This document shows, one piece after another, positions 8,746 to 17,495 of a DNA stretch of 64,000 nt (positions are counted from its first letter, which is position 1; each line of letters starts with the position of its first letter). The stretch comes from Mucilaginibacter myungsuensis (lineage in GTDB: Bacteria; Bacteroidota; Bacteroidia; Sphingobacteriales; Sphingobacteriaceae), in contig NZ_JADFFL010000004.1 of the NCBI RefSeq assembly GCF_015222005.1, positions 310,001 through 374,000 of the forward strand, written 5' to 3'. Under the pieces are notes generated by a model. It searched no databases. It was not told the origin of the DNA and saw only the letters and a list, made by a program, of their open reading frames with translations. Position numbers and translations under genes: made by a program.

Positions 8746-8947
8746 GTCAAGAATATAGAGTCAAGATTCAAGACAGAAGTTAAAAGAAGATTCAAGAATC
8801 AAGAGCCAAGAATCAAGACAGAAGTTAAAAGAAGATTCAAGAATATAGAGTCAAGATTCAAGACAGGAAATTTGGCTTGACCTGAGTACTTAAATAATAC
8901 AACCAAAGCGAAAAAGAATCTTGCATCTTGATTCTTGACTCTTGGTT
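8746..8947. repeat. Tandem 45-base repeat with inverted partner, before hisH
   Basis: About 2.7 copies of a 45-base unit (core AGACAGAAGTTAAAAGAAG, seen at 8771 and 8816) fill 8746-8866. Each is rich in CAAGATTCAAGA words. At 8915-8947 the complementary words appear (CTTGATTCTTGACTCTTGG), so the whole region can fold back. It lies in the his operon transcript between hisB and hisH. Confidence 0.7.
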
Positions 8948-8959
8948 CTAATTAAAAAA

Positions 8960-9550
8960 ATGATAGGTATAGTTCAATACGGAGCAGGTAATATTTTCTC
9001 GCTCACATCGGCTTTAGACCGGTTGGGGATAGGTTATGGCATGATCAGCAAGCCCGAGGACTTTGAGCTTTACGATCGGTATATCATACCGGGCGTAGGC
9101 CATGCTGGCGCGGCGATGGATAAACTGGAAAGTACCGGGCTGGTGCCTTATATCCGTGAATTGAAGAAACCTACTTTGGGTATTTGTGTGGGCATGCAAT
9201 TACAGACAGCATATTCCGAAGAGGGCGACGCAGACTTGTTAGATATCATCCCTGTTAAGACCTTGAAGTTTGCCGATAGTCCTGATCATAAAGTGCCGCA
9301 TACGGGTTGGAACCGTGTCTACGCCGAAAAGGAGAGCCCTTTATTTAAGGATATACCCAATGGGGCGCACTTTTACTACGTACATTCGTACTATATCGAA
9401 TATAATAACGCTTATACTTTAGCCTCGACAGATCATAGCCTTAAATTTTCGGCATCGATCTGGCGGGATAATTTTTATGGCGTTCAATTTCACCCCGAGA
9501 AGTCGGGCATTTACGGGGAGACCCTTTTAAAGAATTTTTCACAGATCTGA
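8960..9550 (+). CDS. hisH: Imidazole glycerol phosphate synthase, glutamine amidotransferase subunit
   Basis: HisH hydrolyses glutamine and channels ammonia to HisF for ring closure to imidazoleglycerol phosphate and AICAR. The class I glutaminase triad is visible: Cys 76 in LGICVGMQLQ, and His and Glu in VQFHPEKSG near residue 178. The 196-residue length is normal. ATG 8960 (MIGIVQYGAGN) is chosen because it gives the standard N-terminus; the frame can be extended to a TTG at 8942, but that lies in the inverted repeat arm. hisA follows 7 bases downstream. Confidence 0.95.
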   Translation: MIGIVQYGAGNIFSLTSALDRLGIGYGMISKPEDFELYDRYIIPGVGHAGAAMDKLESTGLVPYIRELKKPTLGICVGMQLQTAYSEEGDADLLDIIPVKTLKFADSPDHKVPHTGWNRVYAEKESPLFKDIPNGAHFYYVHSYYIEYNNAYTLASTDHSLKFSASIWRDNFYGVQFHPEKSGIYGETLLKNFSQI

Positions 9551-9557
9551 TAAAATC

Positions 9558-10307
9558 ATGTACATTATACCTGCTATCGACATTTTAGACAAGAAAGTTG
9601 TCCGCCTGAGAGAAGGTGATTATCAGCAAGTGACCAATTACGATGTCTCGCTGGAAGAGATGATCGAGAAGTACAAAAGCAACGGTACCAACTTCATCCA
9701 CATCATTGATCTTAACGGAGCCAAAGGCGACTTTAGCAATCAGGAGTACCTGTTCGGCGTGATCCGTAAAACAGATATGAAAGTACAGTATGGTGGCGGC
9801 ATCCGCAGTATCGAAAAAGTGAAAGAGCTTTTAGATGCCGGCATTCACAGGGTGATCGTTGGCACGCAAGCGATAAGCAATCCGTCTTTTCTGCCTGATT
9901 TGAGCAAAGCGTTCTCGCACACCGAGGGTTATGCCGACCGCATTGTGGTCGCTATTGATGTATTAGATGAAGTGATCAAATACTCCGGCTGGATGGAAAG
10001 TTCACCCATTAAACTAATGGATTACGTAGATAAGTGCCTGTCATTAGGTTTTTACCGTTTCCTATGTACCGACATCAATAAAGACGGCAAGTTAGGCGGC
10101 ACAGGTATCGATCTGTACACCAAACTACTGGATCACTCACCGTTCATCAAACTGATTGCTTCGGGCGGTGTATCGTCCATTCAGGATATCGAAGAGGTGA
10201 GCAAGATCAAGGTCGAGTCGGTTGTGGTAGGCAAAGCGATATATGAGGGCCGCATCTCTGTTGAAGAAGTGCAAGACTGGAATTTGCAGGCCCTGGCCTC
10301 GATGTAA
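9558..10307 (+). CDS. hisA: ProFAR isomerase
   Basis: HisA isomerises the aminoaldose ProFAR to the aminoketose PRFAR by an Amadori rearrangement. The fold is a (beta/alpha)8 barrel of 249 residues. The catalytic acids are visible as Asp 8 in IPAIDILD and the Asp of AIDVLDE near residue 130. The phosphate-binding glycines are in VQYGGGIRS and IASGGVSS. It follows hisH closely, as expected for the HisH-HisA-HisF set. Nothing is missing. Confidence 0.95.
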   Translation: MYIIPAIDILDKKVVRLREGDYQQVTNYDVSLEEMIEKYKSNGTNFIHIIDLNGAKGDFSNQEYLFGVIRKTDMKVQYGGGIRSIEKVKELLDAGIHRVIVGTQAISNPSFLPDLSKAFSHTEGYADRIVVAIDVLDEVIKYSGWMESSPIKLMDYVDKCLSLGFYRFLCTDINKDGKLGGTGIDLYTKLLDHSPFIKLIASGGVSSIQDIEEVSKIKVESVVVGKAIYEGRISVEEVQDWNLQALASM

Positions 10308-10336
10308 AAAACGCCGAAGGCGCAATACACCCCCAT

Positions 10337-10419
10337 TGTCATTGCGAGGTACGAAGCAACCGCAAATAAGCAGAGCCGCTCTGTAAAGTCCGCGATTGCT
10401 TCGTTCCTCGCAATGACAA
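10337..10419. repeat. GTCATTGCGAGG-type inverted repeat between hisA and hisF
   Basis: The left arm TGTCATTGCGAGGTACGAAG (10337 on) and the right arm CTTCGTTCCTCGCAATGACA pair with one mismatch over about 24 bases. The loop contains AAGCAGAGCCGCTCTG. It would form a strong hairpin inside the his mRNA, 20 bases before hisF. Confidence 0.85.
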
Positions 10420-10440
10420 ATTGAGAATAGATATTAAAGA

Positions 10441-11196
10441 ATGTTAGCAAAAAGAATTGTCCCCTGCCTCGACGTTAAAGACGGGCGCACTGTAAAAGGT
10501 GTCAACTTTGTTGACCTGCGCGACGCCGGCGACCCCGTAGAACTGGCCTGGAATTATTCGCAACAAGGCGCGGATGAGTTGGTGTTCCTGGACATCACCG
10601 CCACGCACGAGCGCCGTAAGACCACCCTGGAAATGGTGAAAGCCGTTGCAAGGCAGATCAATATCCCGTTCACTATTGGTGGCGGTATCAGCGAGATTGC
10701 CGACGCTGAGGCTTTGCTAAATGCGGGTGCCGATAAGGTATCCATTAACTCGGCCGCGGTGCGTAACCCGGCACTGATCGATCAGCTGGCAAAGGCCTTT
10801 GGGGTGCAATTTGTAGTTTTGGCCGTTGATACTCGCTTTGATGGGGTTAACAATATCGTTCACTTAAATGGTGGGCGTATCGCCACTGAGAAACAAACCT
10901 TGGATTGGATCCTTGAAGCAGAGCAGCGCGGCGCGGGCGAGATCCTACTAACATCGATGGATCATGACGGTACTAAAGCAGGTTTCGATAATAACTTACT
11001 TAAGATAGTTAACGAAGCTGTACATATACCTGTGATCGCCTCTGGTGGTGCAGGATCAGTAGCGCATTTTGTGGATGTTTTTGAACAGACCAATGTAGAT
11101 GCTGCTTTGGCTGCATCGGTGTTTCATTACGGCGAGATATTGATACCCGATCTGAAACAGGCGTTGGCGGATAAGGGTGTGGCGATAAGGTTATAG
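10441..11196 (+). CDS. hisF: Imidazole glycerol phosphate synthase, cyclase subunit
   Basis: HisF uses ammonia from HisH to convert PRFAR to imidazoleglycerol phosphate and AICAR. It is a 251-residue (beta/alpha)8 barrel homologous to HisA. The catalytic residues are Asp 11 in [13 protein letters not shown] and the Asp of AVDTRFDG near 130. The phosphate sites are TIGGGISE and [21 protein letters not shown] is the expected C-terminal-half motif. It is flanked on both sides by long inverted repeats. Confidence 0.96.
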   Translation: MLAKRIVPCLDVKDGRTVKGVNFVDLRDAGDPVELAWNYSQQGADELVFLDITATHERRKTTLEMVKAVARQINIPFTIGGGISEIADAEALLNAGADKVSINSAAVRNPALIDQLAKAFGVQFVVLAVDTRFDGVNNIVHLNGGRIATEKQTLDWILEAEQRGAGEILLTSMDHDGTKAGFDNNLLKIVNEAVHIPVIASGGAGSVAHFVDVFEQTNVDAALAASVFHYGEILIPDLKQALADKGVAIRL

Positions 11197-11219
11197 AATT
11201 ATACTTATAAATAAACATT

Positions 11220-11303
11220 TTGTCATTGCGAGGAACGAAGCAATCGCGGACTTTACAGAGCGGCTCCGCGTATTCGCGATTGCTTCGTTCCTCGCAATGA
11301 CAA
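11220..11303. repeat. Perfect GTCATTGCGAGG-type inverted repeat between hisF and hisIE
   Basis: Arms of 29 bases (11220-11248 and 11275-11303) are exact reverse complements, with a 26-base centre. This is the best preserved member of the family in the window. It could act as a strong stem, an mRNA stabiliser or a partial terminator before the last his gene. Confidence 0.9.
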
Positions 11304-11357
11304 GTGGAGCAGACTTACGAAGTTTTAAAAACCTCGTAAGTCTTTAATCACAATACG

Positions 11358-11945
11358 ATGCAAATAGACTTCGACAAAACCGGTGGACTTGTCCCCGTTG
11401 TGATACAGGACGAACATACTTTAGAAGTATTGATGGTGGGTTATATGAACCAGGAAGCCTGGGACAAAACACAGGCCGAAAAGGTGGTGACCTTTTTCTC
11501 GCGCAGCAAGAACCGCCTTTGGACCAAGGGCGAGACCAGCAATAATTTTTTGCACGTAAAGGAAACCTTTATCGATTGTGATAACGATACGATCCTGATC
11601 AAGGTAAAAGCCGACGGCCCGACTTGTCATACAGGCTCACGCAGTTGCTTTAATACGGAGTATGATCAGAATTTCATTTTTCAATTGGAGCAGATCATTG
11701 CCGATAGATATGAGAACCCGGTAGAAGGTTCATACGTGAACAAGCTACGCGCCAAGGGCCTTAACAAGATCGCCCAAAAAGTAGGCGAAGAAGGTGTAGA
11801 GACCGTAATAGCCGCCTTAGCAGAAACCGAGACCGACCTGATCAACGAGGCATCAGATCTGGTGTTCCACTTGTTGGTATTGTTAAGGGAGAAGAATTTA
11901 GATCTGGCAACGATAGCTAAGAATTTAGAATCGAGACATAAGTAA
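11358..11945 (+). CDS. hisI: Bifunctional phosphoribosyl-AMP cyclohydrolase / phosphoribosyl-ATP pyrophosphohydrolase
   Basis: This fusion (HisIE) performs pathway steps two and three: the HisE part removes pyrophosphate from phosphoribosyl-ATP and the HisI part opens the adenine ring. HisI occupies residues 1 to about 105, with VGYMNQEAW, LWTKGETSNN and the metal-binding DCDNDT and CHTGSRSC. HisE follows from about 110, with NKIAQKVGEEGVETVIAAL and the acidic cluster of MazG-like pyrophosphohydrolases. At 195 residues both domains are complete. It closes the his operon. Confidence 0.95.
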   Translation: MQIDFDKTGGLVPVVIQDEHTLEVLMVGYMNQEAWDKTQAEKVVTFFSRSKNRLWTKGETSNNFLHVKETFIDCDNDTILIKVKADGPTCHTGSRSCFNTEYDQNFIFQLEQIIADRYENPVEGSYVNKLRAKGLNKIAQKVGEEGVETVIAALAETETDLINEASDLVFHLLVLLREKNLDLATIAKNLESRHK

Positions 11946-12019
11946 AAAGTCTTAAGTCCTGAGTCTTAAGTCATTTTTGATGTGAGACTTTAGACTTAAG
12001 ACTTATGGCTTTAGACTTA
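11946..12019. repeat. AAGTCTTAAGTC-type inverted repeat after hisIE
   Basis: The left part AAGTCTTAAGTCCTGAGTC and right part GACTTTAGACTTAAGACTT pair over most of their length. Copies of the same family lie at 14013-14077 and 20923-21054. Its place at the end of the his operon would suit a terminator, although no U-run follows. Confidence 0.75.
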
Positions 12020-12023
12020 CAAA

Positions 12024-12929
12024 ATGAACGCAACCCTCATCACCGAACTTCCCGGCCACAGTAACCCCATCTACTCGGTAGAACTATCGCAGAAGCCGGG
12101 CATCCTGTTTACCGGCGGCAATGATAAAGGCCTGGTAGAGTGGAGCCTAAAGGACAATGCTTTTATCAAAGTGATGTTCCCGGTGCCTACGTCTATCTAT
12201 GCTATCCATTGCCCGGTGGGCTATCCGCTGATGTTCGCGGGATTGCGGAGTGGTCAGGTATTAGTGTTCGACTTTATTCAGCAAAAGGTTATCAAAGGGA
12301 TTAACCATCATTTAAAGCCGGTGTTCGACATCAAGTCGGTAGCGAGCAAGAAAGAATTGCTGGTAGCTTCAGAGGATGGCACCGTGACCGTTTGGCATTT
12401 GGATACACTGGAGTTATTGCATACGGTTAAAGTATCGCATGATACCATCCGTAGTATCGCCATATCGCCTGATGAGAAACAGGTGGCTTTTGGTTGTAGA
12501 GATAATTCGGTAGCAGTTTATAGCTTAGAGGATTACTCGTTGATGTCTACTCTGAAAGACCACACCATGGCGGTCTTCTCAACTGCTTACACCCCTGATG
12601 GCAAATACATTTTATCCGGATCACGAGACGCGCAGCTAAAAGTTTGGGACGCGCTGAGCTACGAACTGGTGCAGAATATCCCTGCGCATTTATTCGCCAT
12701 TAATCATATCGCCTGCCACCCTACCCTGCCGCTCGTCGCTACGGCAAGTATGGATAAAAGTATCAAGATATGGGATGCAGGTAGCTTTAAACTGATTAAG
12801 AATATCAGCCGCGAAAAAGGCCTGCCCGGGCACGTGCTATCTGTAAATAAGCTGGCTTGGGATGGTGACCATCTTATAAGTGCGGGAGACGATAAGATGG
12901 TGAAGATCTGGAGAATGAACGGGATCTGA
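12024..12929 (+). CDS. WD40 repeat protein
   Basis: The 301 residues form about seven WD40 blades, recognisable by recurring motifs such as GGNDKGLVEWSL, SEDGTVTVWHL, CRDNSVAVYSL, SGSRDAQLKVWD, TASMDKSIKIWD and SAGDDKMVKIWR. That is one full beta propeller with nothing else attached. There is no signal peptide, so it should be a cytosolic scaffold; its partner is unknown. It lies 78 bases after hisIE on the same strand, across an inverted repeat, and is not part of histidine synthesis. Confidence 0.9.
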   Translation: MNATLITELPGHSNPIYSVELSQKPGILFTGGNDKGLVEWSLKDNAFIKVMFPVPTSIYAIHCPVGYPLMFAGLRSGQVLVFDFIQQKVIKGINHHLKPVFDIKSVASKKELLVASEDGTVTVWHLDTLELLHTVKVSHDTIRSIAISPDEKQVAFGCRDNSVAVYSLEDYSLMSTLKDHTMAVFSTAYTPDGKYILSGSRDAQLKVWDALSYELVQNIPAHLFAINHIACHPTLPLVATASMDKSIKIWDAGSFKLIKNISREKGLPGHVLSVNKLAWDGDHLISAGDDKMVKIWRMNGI

Positions 12930-13092
12930 CCGATACCGTGATACCGTTATAAAAATAATAACCCTTGTACATCGTAAAGATATTTACGACCTTTAATTAC
13001 CCCTATTTCAACTTTCTTTTAAGTTAATTAAAATAACCAATAATTTTTACAAAACCTTGCCGTTATTGTTATCTAATTAAAATTCAAGACTG

Positions 13093-13944
13093 TTGAGAAA
13101 GATCGCCCCCGCCCTCTTACTGTGCATTTTTGCGTTCGGTGCAAAAGCACAAGTTACCGACACCCCTAAGGTAAACATCATTGACACCATCAAAAAAGAT
13201 CTATTGACCGCGCCGGATACGGTGCCGCATTTGCGTAGCAAGCTCTTGTCGCTGGTGCCCCCTACCTTGTTGATCGGGTATGGTGTAACTTCGTTCTACG
13301 TGAAACCTATACGAAATATTGATTTTTGGGTACGCGACCAAGCGGATGATTATCAGATAGTACCTAACAGCCGTTTCGAAAATATTGTTCAATATGCGCC
13401 TTTGGCCTTTACTTACGGCTTAAATTTGGCAGGTGTACGTGGTAAGCACACCTTTGTGGATCGTACGTTGGTGTTGGCCATGGCAATGGGGCTGAATAAA
13501 GTAGCAACATCAATTACCAAACAAGGCACTAACAGGATGCGCCCCAACGGAACAGATGATTTTTCCTTCCCGTCCGGGCATACCAGTAAGGCCTTTGTAG
13601 CTGCCGAATTTATGGCGCAGGAAATGGGCGATGTATCACCATGGTACACCGTATTAGGTTACAGTTGCGCCACTTTTACTGCCATGAGCCGTGTCTCACA
13701 TAAAGACCATTGGTTCAGCGACGTCATTGCCGGTGCCGGGGTTGGTATCCTTTCTACTAAAGGCGCTTATTTGATCTATCCTTACTTACGTAAGTTGGTG
13801 GTCCCGAAAAAGGAGTATAAAGAGCGCCGTGAAGAAAAGAAATTCTACCCGCCCGATATTCCTAAGAAGCAACGCAAAAGTGCTACGTTCTTACCAACTT
13901 ATGGTAACGGGACTGTGGGGTTCGCCTTTGTAGCGGAGTTGTAG
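13093..13944 (+). CDS. PAP2-family phosphatase, exported
   Basis: This acid phosphatase of the PAP2 superfamily probably dephosphorylates lipid phosphates or undecaprenyl pyrophosphate in the periplasm; the substrate is inferred from the family. The start is TTG 13093 (read MRKIAPALLL), giving a signal peptide cut after AKAQ near residue 20. The three catalytic motifs are KQGTNRMRPNG, PSGHTSKA, and SRVSHKDHWFSDVIAG with the catalytic His and Asp. The C-terminus is basic and charged (KEYKERREEKK). The 163 bases before it are AT-rich and carry no clear promoter match. Confidence 0.88.
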   Translation: MRKIAPALLLCIFAFGAKAQVTDTPKVNIIDTIKKDLLTAPDTVPHLRSKLLSLVPPTLLIGYGVTSFYVKPIRNIDFWVRDQADDYQIVPNSRFENIVQYAPLAFTYGLNLAGVRGKHTFVDRTLVLAMAMGLNKVATSITKQGTNRMRPNGTDDFSFPSGHTSKAFVAAEFMAQEMGDVSPWYTVLGYSCATFTAMSRVSHKDHWFSDVIAGAGVGILSTKGAYLIYPYLRKLVVPKKEYKERREEKKFYPPDIPKKQRKSATFLPTYGNGTVGFAFVAEL

Positions 13945-14012
13945 ATAAAACTTATCTTAACCTTAAATTTTCAGATCACGCAACATTCAAGGTGAGTTAT
14001 CAATCCGAAACA

Positions 14013-14077
14013 AAGAAGTCTTAAGCCGAAGGCACACCTCCTAACTTAAGACTTCCGACTCAAGACTTTCGACTCGA
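14013..14077. repeat. AAGTCTTAAGTC-type inverted repeat between convergent genes
   Basis: GAAGTCTTAAGCCGAAGG on the left faces CTTAAGACTTCCGACTC and CAAGACTTTCGACTC on the right. It separates the ends of the convergent PAP2 and phosphoesterase genes, which fits a bidirectional terminator. Confidence 0.7.
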
Positions 14078-14082
14078 AAAAA

Positions 14083-14931
14083 CTATTTCCCGACCGACAG
14101 GTTCACTACTACCGGATAGTGATCTGACGGTACACGGCCACCGAACGAGTGGGTTAGGATACCGTAACGGTTCACTTTAAATTGTTTGCTCACAAAAATG
14201 TGATCTATACGGGCATCGCCTTTGGCGCCCTCTACCTTAAAGCTGTTGAAGGTTGGGCTGTTGGCCAGTTTTACAGGTGATAGTACAAAGCAGTCTTTTA
14301 ACAGCCCCGAATCGTTAACTACGGCATAGCTTTCGTTATGCTGATCGATGTTGAAGTCACCCGTCAGGATGGTCGGGATGGTGCCTACCATCTCTTTGAT
14401 CTTTGACACGACCAGTTTAGAACTTTCCCGGCGGGCCTCGATGCCTACGTGATCCATATGCAGGTTAAAAAAGTTGAAGGTGAAGCCTGTCTTTTTATCT
14501 TTTAGTTGCGCCCAGGTGCAAATGCGGGGCAGCTGAGCATCCCAGCCTTTGTTGGGGTGTTCGGTATCCGTTCCCGACATCCAGAAGGTGCCACTCTTTA
14601 CAACTGTATATTTATCCGACTGATAAAAGATGGCCGAATATTCGCCTTTGGTCTTGCCGTCATCGCGGCCAATACCTATCCACTTGTAGCCCGGCAGGCT
14701 ATCGGTCAGGTTAAGTAATTGGTGGTGCAGTACTTCTTGTGTACCGAATACATCCAGGTCATTAAAGCGGATAAGTTGGGCAATAACAGGGTAACGCGAA
14801 CCCCAGCCGTTACCGGCGGTCGAGTCGCCTTTGTTGGCGTAGCGGAGGTTGTAAGTAGCCACATTCATGTTCTGCTGGGCAAAGATCTGCGTGCTTGCCA
14901 GCAAAAGGATCGCAAGTAAAAGTTTTTTCAT
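14083..14931 (-). CDS. Secreted endonuclease/exonuclease/phosphatase-family protein
   Basis: This 282-residue metal-dependent phosphoesterase has an EEP (DNase I-like) fold. A signal peptide (MKKLLLAILLLASTQIFAQ) precedes it, so it acts in the periplasm or outside. Family motifs are VATYNLRY, the metal-binding Glu in GTQEVLHHQ, NLHMDHVG, TGDFNID, ARIDHIFVS and the final SDHYPVVVNL. Such secreted EEP proteins in Bacteroidota often hydrolyse sugar or inositol phosphates, or phospholipids; the substrate here is unknown. All catalytic residues appear to be present. Confidence 0.88.
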   Translation of the reverse strand: MKKLLLAILLLASTQIFAQQNMNVATYNLRYANKGDSTAGNGWGSRYPVIAQLIRFNDLDVFGTQEVLHHQLLNLTDSLPGYKWIGIGRDDGKTKGEYSAIFYQSDKYTVVKSGTFWMSGTDTEHPNKGWDAQLPRICTWAQLKDKKTGFTFNFFNLHMDHVGIEARRESSKLVVSKIKEMVGTIPTILTGDFNIDQHNESYAVVNDSGLLKDCFVLSPVKLANSPTFNSFKVEGAKGDARIDHIFVSKQFKVNRYGILTHSFGGRVPSDHYPVVVNLSVGK

Positions 14932-15025
14932 TTTGATTTTATTGGTTTGATGTATTTGCGGCCAAGATCTGGTTTTTGTGTTAGCTGAATGCGGACAAAT
15001 TGTATCCGGATCGTTAACCTTTAGG

Positions 15026-16789
15026 TTATTTCTTCTCAGCCGGTTTTGCCAGCATCAGTTCTTTGATCATTTTAACAGGCGCGCTGCCATAACTCAAAAA
15101 TTTCTCGTTAAAGTCCTTGATGCGGTATTTGTCGACCATTTGTTTTTTGTACAGTTCGCGCAGGGCGGCTATCTCGTTGTAGCCGCTAAAGTAGCTGGTA
15201 AGTTGTACGCTGCTCACCTGCACGCGGTGCCACTTGCCTTCGGCTTCGGTCTTTTGTTGGAAGGCCTCGTATGTCAGCAATTTAATGGCCGCATCCTGCT
15301 GCATATTTTGCGTGTGGACGGCGTAATCCAGGATGGTATTTGCGACAGTGCGTAAATGCCATTTATACCACATCAGTAACATCTCCGGTTCTTTATTGCC
15401 AAAGCCGGCTTCCATCATCATTTCCTCGCTGAAAACGGCCCAACCTTCTATCATAGCACCGTTTCGTAAAACTGATTTGATCAGGCTTGGTGTTTTATTA
15501 GCGTAAACCAATTGGGTATAATGGCCTGGGATAGCCTCGTGCAGGCAAAGTATCTGGATGGTATAGTCGTTATACTCGCGCAGGTAACTCTCAGCCTTTT
15601 CAGCCGACCAGCCCGACAGGCTGCCTACGTTGTAATAGGTATTCCCGTTCTTATCATACGGCCCCGGCGAACTGATAGACGCGCCGGCAACACCCGCCAT
15701 ATAAGCAGGCTCTTTACGTACTACCAAAGGTTTGCTTGGGTCAAGCGTTAACAGGTCTTTAGATCTTACAAAGCTCTCTAACGGTTTTATCTGCCGCTCT
15801 ATCTCGGCTTGGAAGTTGTCAGCCTTAACGTGTTTGGATGACAGGGTATCGATCACCCTGGCGATCATCTCTAAAGAATCCTTAGGCATCGCGGCATTGT
15901 CAAAATACTTAGGCCAAAGTTCGCGACTGGTTTTAGCCATGCGGGCGTGCAGCCATTTTTTACGTTCCACGGCGGCGTTGTATAATTGCTGCGCATTCCC
16001 GGCAGACTGTATCTGGTATTTAAATTTACCCTCGTAAAGGTCGCGCCCGATGCGGAAACTACGGGGCTTGTCCACCTTCATATTCTTCAGGAAGGTTGCA
16101 AAATCTTTAGTGGCGTTGGCGGCGATCTGAGCACGGTCCAGCATTTGTTTTTGCTCGGCAGCCGGTATGCCCGACTTTTTCAGCGAGTCGCCAAAATCTT
16201 TAGAGAACACGGTCGAGCCACCATTCAGGCGCTCAATCGCCATTTCCCGCAATTCAGGCACGGGGTTTTTTATCTGTTTTTGAGCCTCTTTATAATAGTT
16301 GGGCAGGTCCTCCATTTTTTGGTAGAAACTGCGCAGTCGTTTAGGCAGCGGGGCGTAACGCTCGTTCAGGATATGGGCGAACACACCGATCTTGTTGTAA
16401 ACGCTCGGATCCCATTCGTAGGCTTTCTCTTGCTGTAACGACCACTGCATACCATCCAAATGGGTCTGTATCATTTGGTAATCTATCCGGTAAGCGTCTG
16501 ATAACGTGGACGGATTGAACTTAGCCAGCGAATCCATCTGCACTTTAGTGAAGGTGATCAATGCCGAACGGTTCGATGAGTTGGGCATTAGCAGCAAGCT
16601 ATCGTATTTGTGGTAGCCGGCCATAGTAGCGGCGTCGGGTTCCAGTTTCCACTTGGCTTCCAGGAAGTTATTTTCGTAACGGGCAAAGGCATCATTGTCC
16701 TTTGGCGAATTATCGGTCATGGCGCCATCCTTTTTACAGGAGTACACCAGCAACACTAAAAAGAATAAGGGTAGCGCTTTTTTGATCAC
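15026..16789 (-). CDS. DUF885-family lipoprotein, putative metallopeptidase
   Basis: The protein carries the HExxxGH-like motif in LHEAIPGHYTQ (near residue 435), typical of DUF885 proteins, which are thought to be zinc-dependent peptidases. I place the start at GTG 16789 (read MIKKALPLFF), because it gives a compact lipoprotein signal ending in LLVYSC. An ATG at 16843 in the same frame would add 18 residues and is possible. The length, about 587 residues, suits the family. It is divergent from the DinB-like gene. The substrate is unknown. Confidence 0.85.
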   Translation of the reverse strand: MIKKALPLFFLVLLVYSCKKDGAMTDNSPKDNDAFARYENNFLEAKWKLEPDAATMAGYHKYDSLLLMPNSSNRSALITFTKVQMDSLAKFNPSTLSDAYRIDYQMIQTHLDGMQWSLQQEKAYEWDPSVYNKIGVFAHILNERYAPLPKRLRSFYQKMEDLPNYYKEAQKQIKNPVPELREMAIERLNGGSTVFSKDFGDSLKKSGIPAAEQKQMLDRAQIAANATKDFATFLKNMKVDKPRSFRIGRDLYEGKFKYQIQSAGNAQQLYNAAVERKKWLHARMAKTSRELWPKYFDNAAMPKDSLEMIARVIDTLSSKHVKADNFQAEIERQIKPLESFVRSKDLLTLDPSKPLVVRKEPAYMAGVAGASISSPGPYDKNGNTYYNVGSLSGWSAEKAESYLREYNDYTIQILCLHEAIPGHYTQLVYANKTPSLIKSVLRNGAMIEGWAVFSEEMMMEAGFGNKEPEMLLMWYKWHLRTVANTILDYAVHTQNMQQDAAIKLLTYEAFQQKTEAEGKWHRVQVSSVQLTSYFSGYNEIAALRELYKKQMVDKYRIKDFNEKFLSYGSAPVKMIKELMLAKPAEKK

Positions 16790-16869
16790 CGGGTTAATAT
16801 TTAGCGAGATAAAACTAAGGCTTTTGCCACAAAAACCAACCATGTTAACATTAAGTTGTTACGGTTTGT

Positions 16870-17343
16870 ATGGATACGCAAAACATACTGATAGCCGAAT
16901 TAGAGAAACTGCTACGCGGTGGCAGTGCACACGCCGGCCTTGACGACGCCCTTGCCGGACTGAAACCCGAGCATCGCGGCAAAAAGATAGACAACCTGCC
17001 CTACACCATTTGGCAACTGGTAGAGCACATCCGCATTGCCCAATGGGATATGCTGGAGTTTAGTAAAGATGGAGCGCACAAGTCGCCAAAATGGCCCGAT
17101 GAATATTGGGTAAAGGAACTTGCCCCGACCAATGATGCCGCCTGGGATGACAGCATCAAGCAGATCAACAAGGACATGGAAGAATTCATCGGGTTGCTAA
17201 AGTTGGCAGATATTTACGCCCGGATACCACATGGTGATGGCCAAAATATTTTAAGGGAGGCTTTGCAGATAGCCGATCATTGCGGGTATCATGTGGCGGA
17301 GATCATTGTGATACGGAGGTTGTTGGGGGATTGGAGAAGTTAA
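16870..17343 (+). CDS. DinB-like / DUF664-type helical protein
   Basis: The 157 residues resemble the DinB superfamily, a four-helix bundle often with three His metal ligands. Visible candidates are VEHIRIAQWDML (about 52-63) and ADHCGYHVAEIIVIRRLLGDW at the C-terminus, in the usual places for ligands two and three. Family members include thiol-dependent transferases and stress proteins; no substrate can be assigned. It is divergent from the DUF885 gene with a short shared upstream region. Confidence 0.75.
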   Translation: MDTQNILIAELEKLLRGGSAHAGLDDALAGLKPEHRGKKIDNLPYTIWQLVEHIRIAQWDMLEFSKDGAHKSPKWPDEYWVKELAPTNDAAWDDSIKQINKDMEEFIGLLKLADIYARIPHGDGQNILREALQIADHCGYHVAEIIVIRRLLGDWRS

Positions 17344-17356
17344 ATTAAGAATTTAT

Positions 17357-17488
17357 CCAATCCCTCCTCGGGGAGGGGTGCGAATGTTCGTGCTGAAATG
17401 GCAGGGAGGGGTTAGCCGATATGCATAAAGAATAACCCCTCCCTGCTACCGCTCAGATCAGCCCGCCCCTCCCCAAGGAGGGATTTGG
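17357..17488. repeat. Nested inverted repeat (CCCTCC/GGAGGG type)
   Basis: The outer arms 17357-17381 (CCAATCCCTCCTCGGGGAGG) and 17463-17488 (CCCCTCCCCAAGGAGGGATT) enclose inner arms 17400-17415 and 17432-17446 (GGCAGGGAGGGGTTA / TAACCCCTCCCTGC). It lies between the convergent DinB-like and NlpC/P60 genes. Confidence 0.8.
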
Positions 17489-17495
17489 AAAGATG

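Noticed and set aside
8746..8866. CRISPR array
   Set aside because: The three direct repeats are contiguous 45-base units with no unique spacers and no cas genes nearby.
8942..8959. TTG start for hisH
   Set aside because: It lies in a repeat arm and adds non-conserved residues; ATG 8960 gives the family N-terminus.
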